Below are positions 1-12,068 of a stretch of 64,000 bases of DNA, in pieces. The DNA comes from Earliella scabrosa (lineage: Eukaryota; Basidiomycota; Agaricomycetes; Polyporales; Polyporaceae), in NCBI GenBank assembly GCA_022605405.1, contig JABYQQ010000006.1:1736001-1800000 (forward strand). The letters are read 5' to 3'. The translations under genes were made by a program, and so were the position numbers. The notes beneath the pieces are model-generated. The model was not told the origin of the DNA, ran no database searches, and worked only from the letters and a program-made list of their open reading frames with translations. The first letter of the stretch is position 1. Every line of letters begins with the position of its first letter.

Positions 1-2
1 AA

Positions 3-3000
3 ATGAGGACGCGGGCTCCATCCTACCTGAACTTTCATGGGAAGCATCCTCAAGCAGGCACACACGAAGTTTGTTTAATGGAGGAAGAGTTATCATATGT
101 GCCAAACTTCATAGGTGGGGCAATTCCGCGCAAGGATTCTGGAAGCCGAGAGGAGTACTGTATGACCATGCTAACTCTGTTTAAGCCATGGAGATCTGGC
201 AAAGACTTGAGAGATGGTGAAGATATACAATGGAGCACTGTCTTTGATCAATACTCTTTCTCAGACAGACAAAAAGAAATCATGAGGTACTTCAATATTC
301 GTTATGAGTGCAATGATGCAAGAGATGATTTCTCTGCCATGCGCAAGCAAGCAGAAAGAGGTGGACGCTATCCTATGAATATGAGTGAAGAAGACATGGA
401 TGAGATAGAAACTCAAGGTTACATCTTTGATGGAGAAGCGGTAGGCACAGATAAGGAAAATGAATTAGTTAACGGAAATGACTGGAATCAGGACGGCGAT
501 GCAGAGATATTGAGAAAGTCAAGAGTGGCTACTGTGGAGAATATAATGAACAAAGCTGGATGGATGGACCGCATGCAGCTGAATGATGGTCATCAGATGC
601 CAAAAATTCCCAAGAGACTCAAGCCAGAGAAACCAAAAGATGGGCTAAACTGGAAGACATTGCTGGATAAATTGCGACAGGACATTTTGGAAGGCAGGGC
701 TGCAGAGGCTGGCCAGAAGAAGGAATCCAATGCTGGCCAACTTCCAGTCAATGATGAGATCAATCAAGTCAAATTGGTCAATAAAGAGTACTTTCTGAGC
801 AAAGACTTTGAGATCAAAGATCCACAGGCCAAAGCGCTTATCGAGGACACTATCCAAAAGTTCAGTCTTAATCAGGAGCAAGAGCGTGCATTCCGCATTG
901 TTGCTAATCATGCAGTAGAGTCCTGCGGTGAACATTTGAAGATGTACTTAGGAGGCATGGCAGGAACTGGTAAGTCCCAGGTTATTAAAGCGCTATCTCA
1001 CTTTTTTGCAGAGAGACATGAAAGCTATCGGTTTATGTGTCTTGCTCCTACTGGCTCAGCAGCTGCACTTATTGGAGGATCTACATATCATTCCATGTTG
1101 GGATTTCGCTCTAAGGATTCAACAGAGTCCATTGCGGCCATGCATCAAGTCCGAGAAAGACTACGATTTGTTCAGTATATTTTTCTGGATGAAGTTAGTA
1201 TGGTGGATTGCCACAGCCTGTATAAGATATGCTCTAAAATGTGTTCTGCTTTGCAAAATGATGGTGCACCATTTGGTGGGATTAATATGATATTTGCAGG
1301 TGATTTTGCTCAGCTTCCTCCTGCAATGGGTGGCAAACCACTTTATGCACATGATGTTGGCAGAGTTATTCATCGTACACATGATCATTTAAAACAGAAG
1401 GCATCCATAGGCAAAGCTCTCTGGCATCAGTTCACCACAGTGGTGATCCTTCGACAAAACATGCGTCAGAGATCACAGAAACCAGAGGATGCTAAACTGC
1501 GCACAGCCCTTGAAAATCTGAGATATCGAGCATGCACTGAAGATGACATCAAATTAGTACAGTCAAGAGTTGCAGGCCGGAGTAAAGATCAACCAAAACT
1601 GAACCAACCAAAATTCCGCAACGTGTCAGTTATTACATCCTGGAACTCTTATCGTGACAAGATAAATGACATGGGGTGTCTACGCTTTGCACAGGAAAAC
1701 CGTCAAGTGCTTCAATCATTCTACTCTATAGATAAACTGACATCGGAAGGCGATCCAACAGAGCTGCCAAGAAAAGTGAGACGTAAGAAAGTTAATCCCC
1801 GGCGCAAAAATAACATTGTGAATACTGTACTGCAGGACACTCTATGGAATTTAACACACAACTTGACAGATAATCATCCTGGAAAACTGGACATTTGTGT
1901 TGGTATGCCAGTCATGATCAAAGTCAATGAAGCAACTGAGTGTTGTGTCACCAATGGTGCAGAGGGGATAGTGGTAGGCTGGACTTCAAGACCTATATTA
2001 AATCAAGAAGACAAGCTAGCTCTAGACACACTATTCATCAAGCTAACTGCTGCTCCCACCACAGTTCAACTGCCAGGACTACCAGAAAATGTAGTTCCTT
2101 TGACACATTCCAAAAAGACAGTCAAGTGTAAGCTACCTAATGGCAAGTTATTGGAGATAGAAAGAGATCAGGTGCCCATAGTTCCCAATTTTGCTATGAC
2201 AGACTTCTCATCTCAAGGTCGGACTAGACCACATAATGTGGTCGATTTGCAGAATTGTAGAACTCATCAGTCAGTATATACCTGTCTCTCTCGGGGATCA
2301 ACTTTGGATGGCACCATTATTGTTCAGTCATTCGACTCTTCAAAGTTGACTGGGGGAATTGCAGGTAGCCTGAGGCAAGAGTTCCGTGAGTTAGAGTTAC
2401 TGGATGAGATCACAAAATTGCGGTACTTGGGTCAAGTACCCCCCTGTGTGGTTGGTATCACCCGGAATGAACTCATTCATTCCTTCCGCAAATGGAAGGG
2501 TGAGAACTTTATGCCAAAAGAGATGCATCACGCTATTAAATGGTCAGACAAAAACCCCTACCCAATTGATCCAGTAACTGAAGACAGTCCATGGACTATT
2601 GTGAAGTCACAGTCAAAAGATGACCAGTCAGCAAATATGGACAAATTGAAAACCCGGGATGTCTCTAACTTTGTGCCTGCAAAAGGTACACAGGCATTGA
2701 GAAACATTGGTAATCAGGTTGCTCAAAAAGGTGAAAAGAGAAAGCGTGATGAGGACATTGAAGTAGAAGAAAATGAAATGGAAGAGCCCAAGATGAAAAA
2801 GCGAGCAAAACCAATTAGAGTGTCTGCGCCACCAGCAGGAACAGCATTCAAGGGAATACCATGGGATAATGTGAACTGGAGTTGTGCATATGACAGTCTG
2901 ATGACTATTCTTCTCTCTGTATATACAGAACGTCGTGATACTTGGAAAAGCATTGCATCTCCACAGAGTGATGTTCTATCTACAATGGGTGAGGTGTTTG

Positions 3001-3695
3001 GTAAAGCAGTTTCCAGAGTGCCATTGCTGCAGTTGAGTGAAGTACGGAATACTATAAGAAACATGCTCAGCTGTGTTGTGCCAGAGCTTGGACCACGGGG
3101 CTCACAGTATACGGATCTGTATGAGCTTGCTAGACATATACTTGGCACTGATGATGATGTGATGACAGTGTCCTATATCTGTCGAGCATGTGATTATAAA
3201 TCACCAGAATCCCAGAAATCAGAAGTGTTGTGGACATGTCTGGAACAGCGTTGGAAAAATAATCCAGAGAAGCTGGGAAACTATAGAGGAAAGACAACAT
3301 CAAAGTGGATAGAAGCATTGCGAACACAGAAGTGTCAACAGAAGTGTCCTCATTGTGATAGAGAATTATTGAAGTATACCAGATTCAACGCTGCACCATC
3401 TTTTGTGGCATTTATCACCCATGATGTCAAAATTCGTGTAGATAATCAGATTGTATTCCCTGAGATAGATCAGATGTACAGACTATGTGGTATAGTTTAC
3501 TATCCACCCCACATAGCACAGAAGCACTTTGTATGTCGCTTCATTGACAAGTCAGGCGGGGTATGGTTCCATGATGGTGCTGTGACTGGAGAGCAAGTGG
3601 AGTACTATGGCAATATCATTAACTTTCCATATCAGAAACTCCAAGTAGTGAACAAGGACTACGAAATGAGAATGGTGATCTATACAAAGCTGTAA
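3..3695 (+). mobile_element. Helitron helicase C-terminal part, fused to a cysteine-peptidase-like domain (5' end outside window)
   Basis: This is the C-terminal 1,230 residues of a Helitron-type rolling-circle transposase. The first ATG is only the window edge, and the Rep domain lies upstream or is lost. Residues about 290-800 form a PIF1-family SF1 helicase: Walker A GMAGTGKS with its lysine near residue 324, Walker B FLDEVSMVD, and a late segment ending in VYTCLSRG. A charged, lysine-rich stretch (about 905-940) looks like a nuclear localisation signal. It leads into a C-terminal domain with a Cys box (NWSCAYDS, Cys about 961), two CxxC pairs and a His box (KHFVCRF, His about 1175). That layout resembles ubiquitin-specific or related papain-fold peptidases. 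The helicase family is certain; peptidase activity is inference. The reading frame has no stop or intron, and base composition is visibly more AT-rich than the neighbouring genes, as expected for an incoming element. Confidence 0.85.
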
Positions 3696-3845
3696 CATTT
3701 ATCGCTGCCATAACTTATCATTATCATTATCACCACTAACAGTCTCTGTACTACATACATCGTTATTGAGAAAACTTCAATCTCCCATAAATATTTCCCT
3801 CTCATCAATCGTACCCTGCCAGACATGGCCCACTCCTCAACAAGT
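3696..3845. other. Helitron 3' flank and junction with a DUF6535 relic
   Basis: This is AT-rich non-coding sequence between the transposase stop codon and the point, near 3,845, where homology to DUF6535 genes resumes abruptly. A Helitron 3' terminus (a CTRR end preceded by a short hairpin) should lie here. A CTAA occurs near 3,737, but I could not identify a convincing hairpin, so the exact terminus is unresolved. Confidence 0.35.
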
Positions 3846-4598
3846 CTGTAGAAGGATAGGGAGTGCAGCGACGATGATATCGACCCGCCACTTGAGAAGT
3901 CCGTTGAGCCGGTGCTGTCTGAGACGCGCACACTCGCGAGATGTCCCCGACAGCCCATCTCTCGCTTCATGGAGCCACTGCTTCACGAGGAGGGCAATCG
4001 ATGCAGAACCCAGGCTGCATACTAGGCTGGAGAACCAGAGAGTATTGAGCCATACCATGGACCAAGGCGCATTGAAGTTGATTTTGACGTCCATACCCGT
4101 GTGCGCAGAATTGGTAGAATTGACGAAAGGCGGCGAGATAGAGAAGCCCTTCAGTTGCGCGGAGATCTGTTGCAGTACGACGAGAGTCGCGTCCGTGGAG
4201 GATGGTTGCAGGAGCTGATAGGACTCGACATTGAAGGCAGCCAGTACAGCGGAGAATAACGCGGCCTAGGAGAGGTGGTTCGGTGGATGGGCGACCTACT
4301 CACTGTGCAGAACACGAGAGATGACGTACGTAGACAAGCAGCGTGTCAATCTCTTCCTTCCAACGTACGACAAGCTCTTCGTAGTACGTCTTGACCGTCT
4401 CCGAGTCCACCGCTTCCGACCAGACCTCGGCCTTCTCTTCCTCCGCGAACTCTTGGAGAAGTTCCTGTTTCAGTTCCTGAGACGATCATTCAGTCAACCG
4501 CAACCGACCACTGCATGAGGACTGACACAACCCACCTCCGGTGACGGTAATCTCCAATCATCTTCGTATCCCTTCGATGATGAGGTATACGGCTGCAT
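3845..4598 (-). pseudogene. 3'-truncated DUF6535 membrane-protein gene
   Basis: Three exons match the start of the intact DUF6535 genes in this window. The first begins at an ATG at 4598 and ends in a segment like DWRLPSPE. The second (about 4320-4480) encodes the acidic helix ending in DTLLVYV. The third starts with LFSAVLAAFNVESYQLLQP and continues into the first hydrophobic pair (WLNTLWFSSLVCSLGSAS, then ALPILLQ). Homology then stops near 3,845, where Helitron-flank sequence begins and a stop codon follows at once. About 400 C-terminal codons present in the paralogs are missing. I infer a pseudogene cut by Helitron insertion or an associated deletion. Splice sites of the remaining exons look normal, so the loss may be recent. 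Confidence 0.7.
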
Positions 4599-5585
4599 GT
4601 CTAATACAACATCAGACCGCTGGTGTAGGGAGCAAGAACAGTTGCATGACTCCAAATACTCACCCTGCGCAGGCGCAGGAGGTTGCTGAACCAAGAGCTA
4701 ATTGGAATCCAAGGAGAACGGACTTCGGTAACGCTGTAGAAACCAGTGTGCACGGCCGCCCACATCGGTCCGTGTGCGAGCACCGCACCAGGGCGCGTTC
4801 CAGGAAGGTCAAGGGGTAGGGCGGTCATGTGCGGTCATGTAGTATTCGGATGGCCGGGTCGCACGGACATCTTGTACTGTCTCTTCAAGATTGGCTGATG
4901 CATGCATTCGACGCGAGAGCAGCAAAGTCAACGTGTATACAGTCGGAGAACGAACATGCTACGAGCAGGAGTTACAACTCCCATTGCGGTCCGGGGGATG
5001 GGGAAGGGCGGATTTGACGTGGTATTGGCAGGTGAAAATGAGCAGAGGTTGGTAACGTACCATATGGAGAGGTGTTCTTGGCGATGAAGCCAACACACTT
5101 GCTATGCGACGCGAGCTACAACCTCCGGAGCTCCACAATCGGGTATGATGTCTGCTGCATGCTCGGCTCCGTACCAGGCGACGACACGGGCTAACTTGCA
5201 GCCAGGTAGGATTCAGGGTGCGACGCACAGTTGCGCTTCAGTGAATCAGGATGGATATTGAGATGGTGGCGGATAAGACTCAAATCAATCATCAATCAGG
5301 AAGCAGAACAGAGAGCATGTATGGCCGTACAGCGAGTGCATGATCAAGAAGCAAGACAGCCTGAGGAGTCGGACAGCAAAGGGTGCCCCGGCGTCTATGT
5401 CTATCCAGCGCGCGAACCCCCCCCCTCCATGGACTCGGTCTTTATGTCACGAACAATGTTCGATCAAAAGGCAATGAGAAAGAACTAGACGATGATTGCA
5501 CTGGGAGCAAGAGTTGCGTCTAATCCACCCAGTATGGTCTATCGCTTTGTCTAAGACTCGGACTACAGAGACCGGTTTCAGGCTT
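4599..5585. other. Intergenic, no gene recognised
   Basis: This is the upstream side of the truncated DUF6535 gene and the 3' side of the next DUF6535 gene. Only short overlapping reading frames without recognisable protein features are present. No repeat or RNA gene was seen. Confidence 0.5.
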
Positions 5586-7814
5586 TCAGAGGTACGAAGC
5601 AAAAAGCGAACTGGGCCTCACCTGGTCTATGAGAGCTCTCAAGGTGGCCAGCCCCGGACCGACATCACCGATGCGGGTGTGCATTTGGATAGTTCGGAGT
5701 GCCTCGTGATCCAAGGGGACGGGGAAGGCGAGTTGCACCGACGTCCACGCATCCTGCAAGGTTGAGATGAGCACGCTGGGTACCCCCATGCGAGTGCGTT
5801 CCTCTCTGCAGATTGAGACCATAGGCTCTATGACCCATCTCATGAGCATGCCTAAAAGTCGATGTGGTAAGATGCCTCTCCAATAACTTCCCCTCCCCAA
5901 GTCGACCTGGTTCGCTTCCGGGGGCATGTTCGTCCAGTCCTGTTCCCGCATGAGATGCGCAAACACAGAGAGCGCTTCCCGTCCAAAGTCACATATGGAG
6001 CGGAATTCGTCCGCGGAGATCTTGTTGTTGACCGACGATCTGGATATGCAAAGGAGGATGCATCGTGCGGCTCTCAGCCAGACTTGCAGGTTGTCGAAGC
6101 TGTAGTCCTCTTGCCTCCAGTGCTGCAGTCGCCAGCTGCAGACGGCAAGCACTACCTCCTGGCTGTCAGTATGACAATGACACGGGTCAAAGTTACGCAC
6201 CACGCACCGTCGCATATAGCCAGATATGACGCAGCCTCTTCCTTCGCTTCATCTGAGAACTGCCAATATTCGGTGACACCTTCACTCGCCGTCCAAGCTA
6301 GCTCGTCGTTGCCAAACGACAAACGACTGAGGGTCGAGATGAAGATCTCCAGACCGCAGTGGTCCGGTGCTTCTCGTACGAACAGCTTCTTCACGATGGA
6401 TGTCGTATCGCGTCTCCAGCATTCACCTCTCTCCGTCTCAGCGACGGCTATCATGTGCCGGGTCGCGTAGAGTGCCAGGTGTTCCAGCCTTGAGGCGTTA
6501 GCGGCCCAGTCACGCTCTCCCGGTCCAACTATCGGTCCCCATTGCTTCTGGCACGACCGCCAGATGTGTTCCAGACATGGGCTCAGTTGGTTACAGGGCA
6601 AGTCGGACAGGACAACGGGGATGTTCTCCAGTGCTTGCGGGAGGAGCGTGATCGTGTATGCCGCGGTAGCGAGCTTGCAATCGAGAGCACCTGGGTTACG
6701 GTTTATGGTGATGCGATCACGTCCGTCCCAGGTGGGGATATCGGGGGTGTAGTGAGCTCGTTCCCAGACCTGGTAGAATAGCGACTTCGTTTCCGCATGG
6801 CGCAAGGACCTCATCTTCAGGTCCCATAACGCTCTGAAGATCTTGCACAGCGTGTTCTTGACCGCGTTGTAGATGAGGCGTATGACGAGGTAAATGGCAT
6901 GTGCCTGCGGTGAACGGTAGCAGCAATCCCATTTGACCACTGGCATTACCGTCACCGTGATGAAGAACGCAAACAGCAGGATGACCAGGGATGACGTGAC
7001 CGAGGCGACCGTTGTGTCTAGAGTCCACGAGAGTATCGTCAATCCTACGAGAAACATCACGAGGGCGACCTGAAGAAGGATGGGAAGAGATATGACGATC
7101 GTGCCGACCCGCCACTTCACGAGAGCATCGAGGCGATGCTGACGGAGTCGCGCGAGCTCGCGGGACGTCCCCGACAAGTCTACGACTGCGTGCCGGAGCC
7201 ATTGCTTGACAATGAGCGCGATCGATGCAGCCGCAAGGCTACAGACCAGGCTTGAGAACCACAACGAATTGATCCAGATTGCGGAGAGAGGAGCGCGGAA
7301 GGTTGTTTCGAGTGGAGACAAAGTGGCGTGCGTCGTGTCAACGGATGATGGGCTTGTGGAGAGGCTGCTGAGCTGTACGGATATGCGCAGCAGCACGGCG
7401 AGAGTGGCGTCTGTAGGGGAAGGTTGAAGGAGCTGATAGCATTGCACGTTGAATGCGGTAAGGACGGCCGAGAACAGTCCGGCCTATTCAGGTGTCAGTA
7501 GGTCCGTGATGCTAGCTGATACGTGCAGGAGCACTCACGTAGACGAGAAGAGAGTCCATCTCTTCCTTCCATCGCCCAACTAGTTGATCATAGTGTCGTT
7601 GCAGGGTCTCAGCCGAGCGAGACCAGACTTCGCTCTTCTGCTCATCCCTGTATTCCCGCATTAGCTCGTCTTTCAGCTGCCACCGTGGTCACTGGTTAGT
7701 CAAACTGTCATGGCGATGGTGATCTAGACACTGATTGCTCACCTCCGATGTTGAGATACCGCTGTAGACGATAGTCCTATCCCGCGTGCCAGTACTTGGT
7801 GGTTCCATGGCCAT
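5586..7814 (-). CDS. DUF6535 family membrane protein (intact copy)
   Basis: This is a multi-exon gene with no known molecular function. Exon 1 starts at the ATG at 7814 and ends at a GT near 7742. Exon 2 (about 7557-7676) encodes the acidic helix ending in DSLLVYV. The large exon 3 (from 7483 down to about 6196) carries the DUF6535 domain. A GTGCGT...CCAG intron leads to the last exon (about 6170-5586), encoding a helical C-terminal domain. The DUF6535 signature is WINSLWFSSLVCSLAAAS, followed by VKQWL, SGTSRE and RQHRL. Two hydrophobic blocks (SSLVCSL; then ALPILLQVALVMFLVGL plus a following segment) predict about four membrane spans, and the domain ends with KWDCCYRSPQA. The family is typical of Agaricomycetes and often amplified. 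The frame is open throughout. The remaining C-terminal ~400 residues are alpha-helical and unannotated. Confidence 0.8.
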
Positions 7815-8370
7815 ATCGTGGCACTACGTAGTCTTGAAGCACTTCAGCGAATTCTGGTCTCAGGTTCAGTTTTTATCATGGATCTGGAGAGACATACAGT
7901 ATTACTCGGAATCCAGAAATCACTATGATTAGTATTACCGGCGCGAGAATCGTCGGCACAGATTTCGGGCCTTGTAGCACTGCACCTCCTTCCGTGTAGA
8001 TGTTTAACGGTTTGTAAGACGAATGCCTTTGTATGCGCGCGCCCTGTTGCCCGTGCACGCGGCGACTCGGAGCAGGATCACGACTCTGGCAGTAGAGTGA
8101 GTACCGCGCTATACTGTGCTAGCGTCTTAACACATGGATGTGGTTGGTGCAGAGAGTAGTAGATGACATACCCGTTGTATCACGGTTTGTGAAGGTAGTA
8201 ATCGTATGTCCTTCGAAACGGCTATCTGGATCGTCGAGGAGGCGGGTAGTAAGGCCTAGGCCAGGCTTACGGGTGGGCCGGGCCGGGTTGGGAAACATGG
8301 GCGCTCATTAAATAGACCCCAGCAGGGCCAGAGTCGCGCTCTAACCACCACGCTTCTTCAGTCGCACACC
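7815..8370. other. Intergenic region between DUF6535 and family A genes
   Basis: This is the shared upstream region of two divergent genes, the minus-strand DUF6535 gene and plus-strand family A copy A1. An AT-rich TTAAATA near 8308, about 60 bp before the A1 ATG, could serve as a TATA-like element. Nothing else was recognised. Confidence 0.35.
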
Positions 8371-9087
8371 ATGGCTTCCTCCTCTCAATCATCCCCAAGC
8401 AGACTCACCATTGACATCTGCGTCTCAGGCTACATACTCACCGAGAAGATGGTCAGGCATCTCTGTCTCCTCCAGTACGGTGCCACCGAGGCCCAACTCC
8501 ACGGCCGTGGCCCCATCGAGTACTCCTTTCTCTACTTCGAGAAGCGCAAGGCAATCGACGCCCCATACTTCATTCCACTCACGTTCCACGATCGCGACGA
8601 TCCAACCATCACCAAGGATTTGTGGCTCCTGCCAGGCAAGGCCGCGTTCTTCAGCCCTGGGGTGACCCCTCCCAATTTGCCGCTCGACAAGGAGACGAAG
8701 GCGTATCTGGATCACTGGTTCCCTCCTAAGCTTTTGGGGATGGAAGAATTCCGGGGTCTCCGTTACATTCAGACCATCTGGCCTCAAGGTCTCTTGCGTG
8801 CGTTCACACTTCTCCCCCCAGACCGTCGCTGAGTTCGTCACTGATGTGCACCCATTATAGCCATCGGTATCGTCGGCAGGAAGATGAAGCTCATCGTCAA
8901 GAGGCATCGTGTCGCATACAAACAGCTTCAGCGCGATTGGATCGAGTGGATGAAGTCCAAGGGAGTCGAGAACCCTGTGATGGTACGTACGCGTGGTGAT
9001 TCGACAACATCTTTGTTGCTCACGTACGTCATGGCCCATGAGCAGCCGCCTTTGTTCCCTGTATCATGGCATCTCGCACTTCCATGA
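8371..9087 (+). CDS. Family A protein, copy A1 (unknown function)
   Basis: Three exons are inferred by comparison with five other copies in the window: 8371-8797, 8861-8982 and 9046-9087. They give 196 residues with GT-AG introns of 63 nt each. Features conserved in all copies are ICVSGYxLT near the N-terminus, a helix reading MVxHLCLLQYGAT, a block APYxIPxTFHxR, then WLLPGK, LPLDxETKAYL and RYIQTxWP. A basic amphipathic helix in exon 2 is followed by a proline-aromatic tail PPxFPxSWH encoded alone by exon 3. There is no signal peptide or membrane segment. I do not recognise the family. Its exon phases and lengths (the second exon is 122 or 125 nt in every copy) show the copies arose by duplication of genomic DNA, not retroposition. 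Confidence 0.7.
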
Positions 9088-9835
9088 TGCCAGACATCGA
9101 ACTTGTGCGTACAGTGTGAACCTCTCGCTCTCTAATTTGTTCTGAGCTCACTTGACAGCCGTTCAGCCTTATTCCTTGTCACGACTCGCAAGCGCACGGC
9201 GTTTGGAGGCTGTCTCCTTGCGCAGCCCTCAACTGGGATTCCTTTCCATCGCTTTGGGTCAATCGGCGCGTGCAACATATCGTCGCCTCTGTATGCGGCC
9301 GGCACGACTTGCTCTGTACGCGTGCCAACGCGCTCACTCCCTCCTTTACGGTTCAACATCTGATACGATTGGACACGGCATGTACTCATAGTTAATTGTA
9401 CCATAGACATGATTATGTATTTCTTTTGCGCAATCGCCATCCTCACTGATCATAGCTCCCTCTGCTGCGATAAATTGTCGAGAGGATTCTCGTCTCTATA
9501 TTTCCTTAGGTATGTGCCCACGAATGTTGCATCGCTTGTTGACGGCTGTATTGCGTGGTCCCCTGCACCGACCACGAATGCACGGGCAGATTTTCGTACC
9601 TATGTATACCACTGTCGCGGTCTCCCAAGGGTCTCGTCGCAACTTAAGGCTTTCAAACCACCACCCAGCCGCGGCACGACTCTCATCGCTGGCTGTAACT
9701 TCTGCATGACCTTTCACAGGCTAGACCGCACGACGGATTAGGCGCTCATGTTGAAGTCCGAAGTTGGCGTCTGTCGGCTAACATATAGTCTCGTATCCCT
9801 CGTTCTCAGACTGTGGGCATATCCTGTCGCAAACC
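9088..9835. repeat. Downstream part of tandem duplication unit (copy 1)
   Basis: No gene is seen. From about 9135 to 9640 the sequence is recognisably similar, though diverged, to about 10575-11060 downstream of A2. Examples are the stretch around 9358-9420 (TGATACGATTGGACA...) against 10798-10860, and the segment with GGTATGTGCC near 9509 against 10952. The family A gene was therefore duplicated with its 3' flank in a unit of about 1.47 kb. Confidence 0.6.
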
Positions 9836-10540
9836 ATGGCTTCAAACACCCACTCCTCCACAACTAAGAAGACTGTCGATATCTTCGTCTCTGGCTACAT
9901 CCTCACCAAGGAGATGGTCAGGCATCTCTGCCTCCTCCAGTACGGTGCAACCGAGGCTCTACTCAACAACTGCGGTGCCCTCGACTACGCCACATTGTAC
10001 TTCGAGAAACACAAAGCTATTGATGCTCCCTATCTTGTTCCAATGACATTCCATCATCGCGACGATCCCAACAAGACGCTGGACTTGTGGCTCCTTCCGG
10101 GAAGGGCCGCGTTCTTCAGCCATGGGGTGACTCCTCCCAAGCTGCCGCTCGACGAGGAGACGAAGGCGTATCTCGATCAATGGTTTTCTCCGGAGCTTCT
10201 GAAAATGAAGGAGTTCCACGGGATTCGTTACATTCAAACACTCTGGCCTCGAGGGCTCTTGCGTACGTTCATGTTCATACTAATCCCGTCAAGTCCGTCA
10301 CTTATCCACACCCATCCAAAGCCAGGGGTATCATCGTCACCAAGATGAAGCTGACTGTCGAGAAGCACCGTGCTGCGTATGAGAAGATTTAGCGCGATTG
10401 GGTCGAGTGGATGAAGACCAAGGGAATTGAGAACCCTGTCAGGGTACGTACTATGTGCATGAATATTTGATGACATCTTTGTTGCTAACGTACATCTTGG
10501 GCAGCCGCCTTCGTTTCCTGTATCATGGCATCTCGTATGA
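9836..10540 (+). pseudogene. Family A copy A2 with in-frame nonsense codon
   Basis: Exons at 9836-10262, 10322-10443 and 10505-10540 have exactly the same phases as A1, and exons 1 and 2 have the same lengths. Exon 1 and its motifs (SGYILTKEMVRHLCLLQYGAT, WLLPGR, LPLDEETKAYL) are intact. In exon 2 a TAG at 10390-10392 replaces the CAG glutamine codon found at the same place in A1 (...QLQRDW against ...KI*RDW). The remaining frame, splice sites and the PPSFPVSWH tail are still clean. The stop would remove about 30 residues, including the tail. Either this is a young pseudogene or the protein is C-terminally truncated at about 164 residues. Confidence 0.7.
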
Positions 10541-12068
10541 TGTTATTCTGTCAATGTCGAGCTCGTTCGCGCAGTCTCAACCACTCGCGGTTCCATTCCT
10601 TCTGGGCTACCTCGTCGGTCCGTGAGGGTCATCCACCCTCCTTCCGACATACCGCGTCTTGGAGGCTGTCTTTTGGCGGGTACCTGTCTTTACCACCACT
10701 CTGCGTCAATCCGCGCGCGCAAACCCCCGTGTGCGGCTGCCTTGGCACGCGGTTACGCCCACCAACATGGTTACATTCGCGTTCGTTACGGCTGCGCATC
10801 TGGTACGATCGGACAGAACATGTAGTAGTACTCATAATCATTTATATCATAGACGATCACTTGTTTACATTGCGCATGTGCTATTCTCTCCCAATTATAG
10901 CTCCTTCTGCCGCCGTCACTCGCCGAGAGGAGTCTTGTCGTTCCATTGCTTCAGGTATGTGCCTATCGATGTCGTTTTTTTCTTGTTGACGACTGTATTG
11001 CATGGATCCACGTACAGACAATGAATGCAGAGCTTCACCAGTGATACATACTTCGTTGTGTACCACACAGCGGGGACAGCTTCCCATTCCAGATCTCCCG
11101 ATGGATCCGTCACGGTCCATTTGCTGGCCAAGGTTTCCGAGGAACAACCCAACGTGAACCGCCGCTCAGAGTCGCTCACCGTATTTGCATGAGCTCGTAC
11201 ATCCGCCGTGCAGCACTGCTGGTTTCGTAATGGTTTGGCGCCACTCAGGCAGACGCGTTCTCGAGAATCGAGATTGTTGCCTCGAGAGCTCGACTCTACC
11301 TTGGTGTATCTCCGAATCTACTGGAGATGACAGGTATCCGGAGAATGTGGCCCACCCGTAGTCAGGTGCGTGTGTTCATGTTGTGCCGGCGTCGCAGTGA
11401 TCTGTCTCTGACCCTTCTTGTTCAGAAAGTCGCGCGTATGTGCGAGAGCTAGCTTCTGTCTGGAACGTGAGAAGGCTCAACCGAATCTAGTGGGGCGGCC
11501 AAAGGCAGAACTCCTTCGCGTACGTATGTATCTCCTTACATCATCTGTCTGTAGCAACTTTGCTCATGCGCATTTACGCATTCTCCTCGTATCACTGGCA
11601 TGCTGTCTCCAAAGCCGAGACACTCAACCTCCATGATTGTGACTTTGACTTACGGGTACTCAACTTACTGCACTGCAATGTGCTCGTGCCCGACACATGT
11701 CTTCGTATGGAGAATCTCCTAGCCATGTTCGTGTCAACTCAGGCTTTCAGTGTTCATAGTTGAGTACCTGCCTGGTTAGTAGTTACATAGTCTCGCAGCG
11801 TCTTGCCAGCGACCATACTCATTGTGTCAGCTCATGTACATCATATATCTCTCCGCACCGCATGGTATGTTCAACTAGCAGTCATCTACGTACACAGAGT
11901 GGACCCTTTCTCACCGAAATTGGTGCTCCTCCTCCTTCCCATCATTCAAGCTCCGCATCAAGTTGCTAGGTCAGAGGCGCTCGCGTTTAGTTCCGAACAA
12001 CGCGTCGCATCTGTTCGAATTCGTTGTTTCATTCGTACTACTTCTTCCGACTTTCTGCCTCTCATACT
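10541..12068. other. Intergenic; duplication copy 2, then unannotated sequence
   Basis: The first ~520 bp is the second copy of the unit described after A1. The rest holds only short frames without recognisable features. A ~50-bp block near 11920-11970 (ending CATCAAGTTGC) is nearly identical to the inverse complement of sequence at about 57880-57925, upstream of copy A6. A3 and A6 therefore share their 5' flank. Confidence 0.5.
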
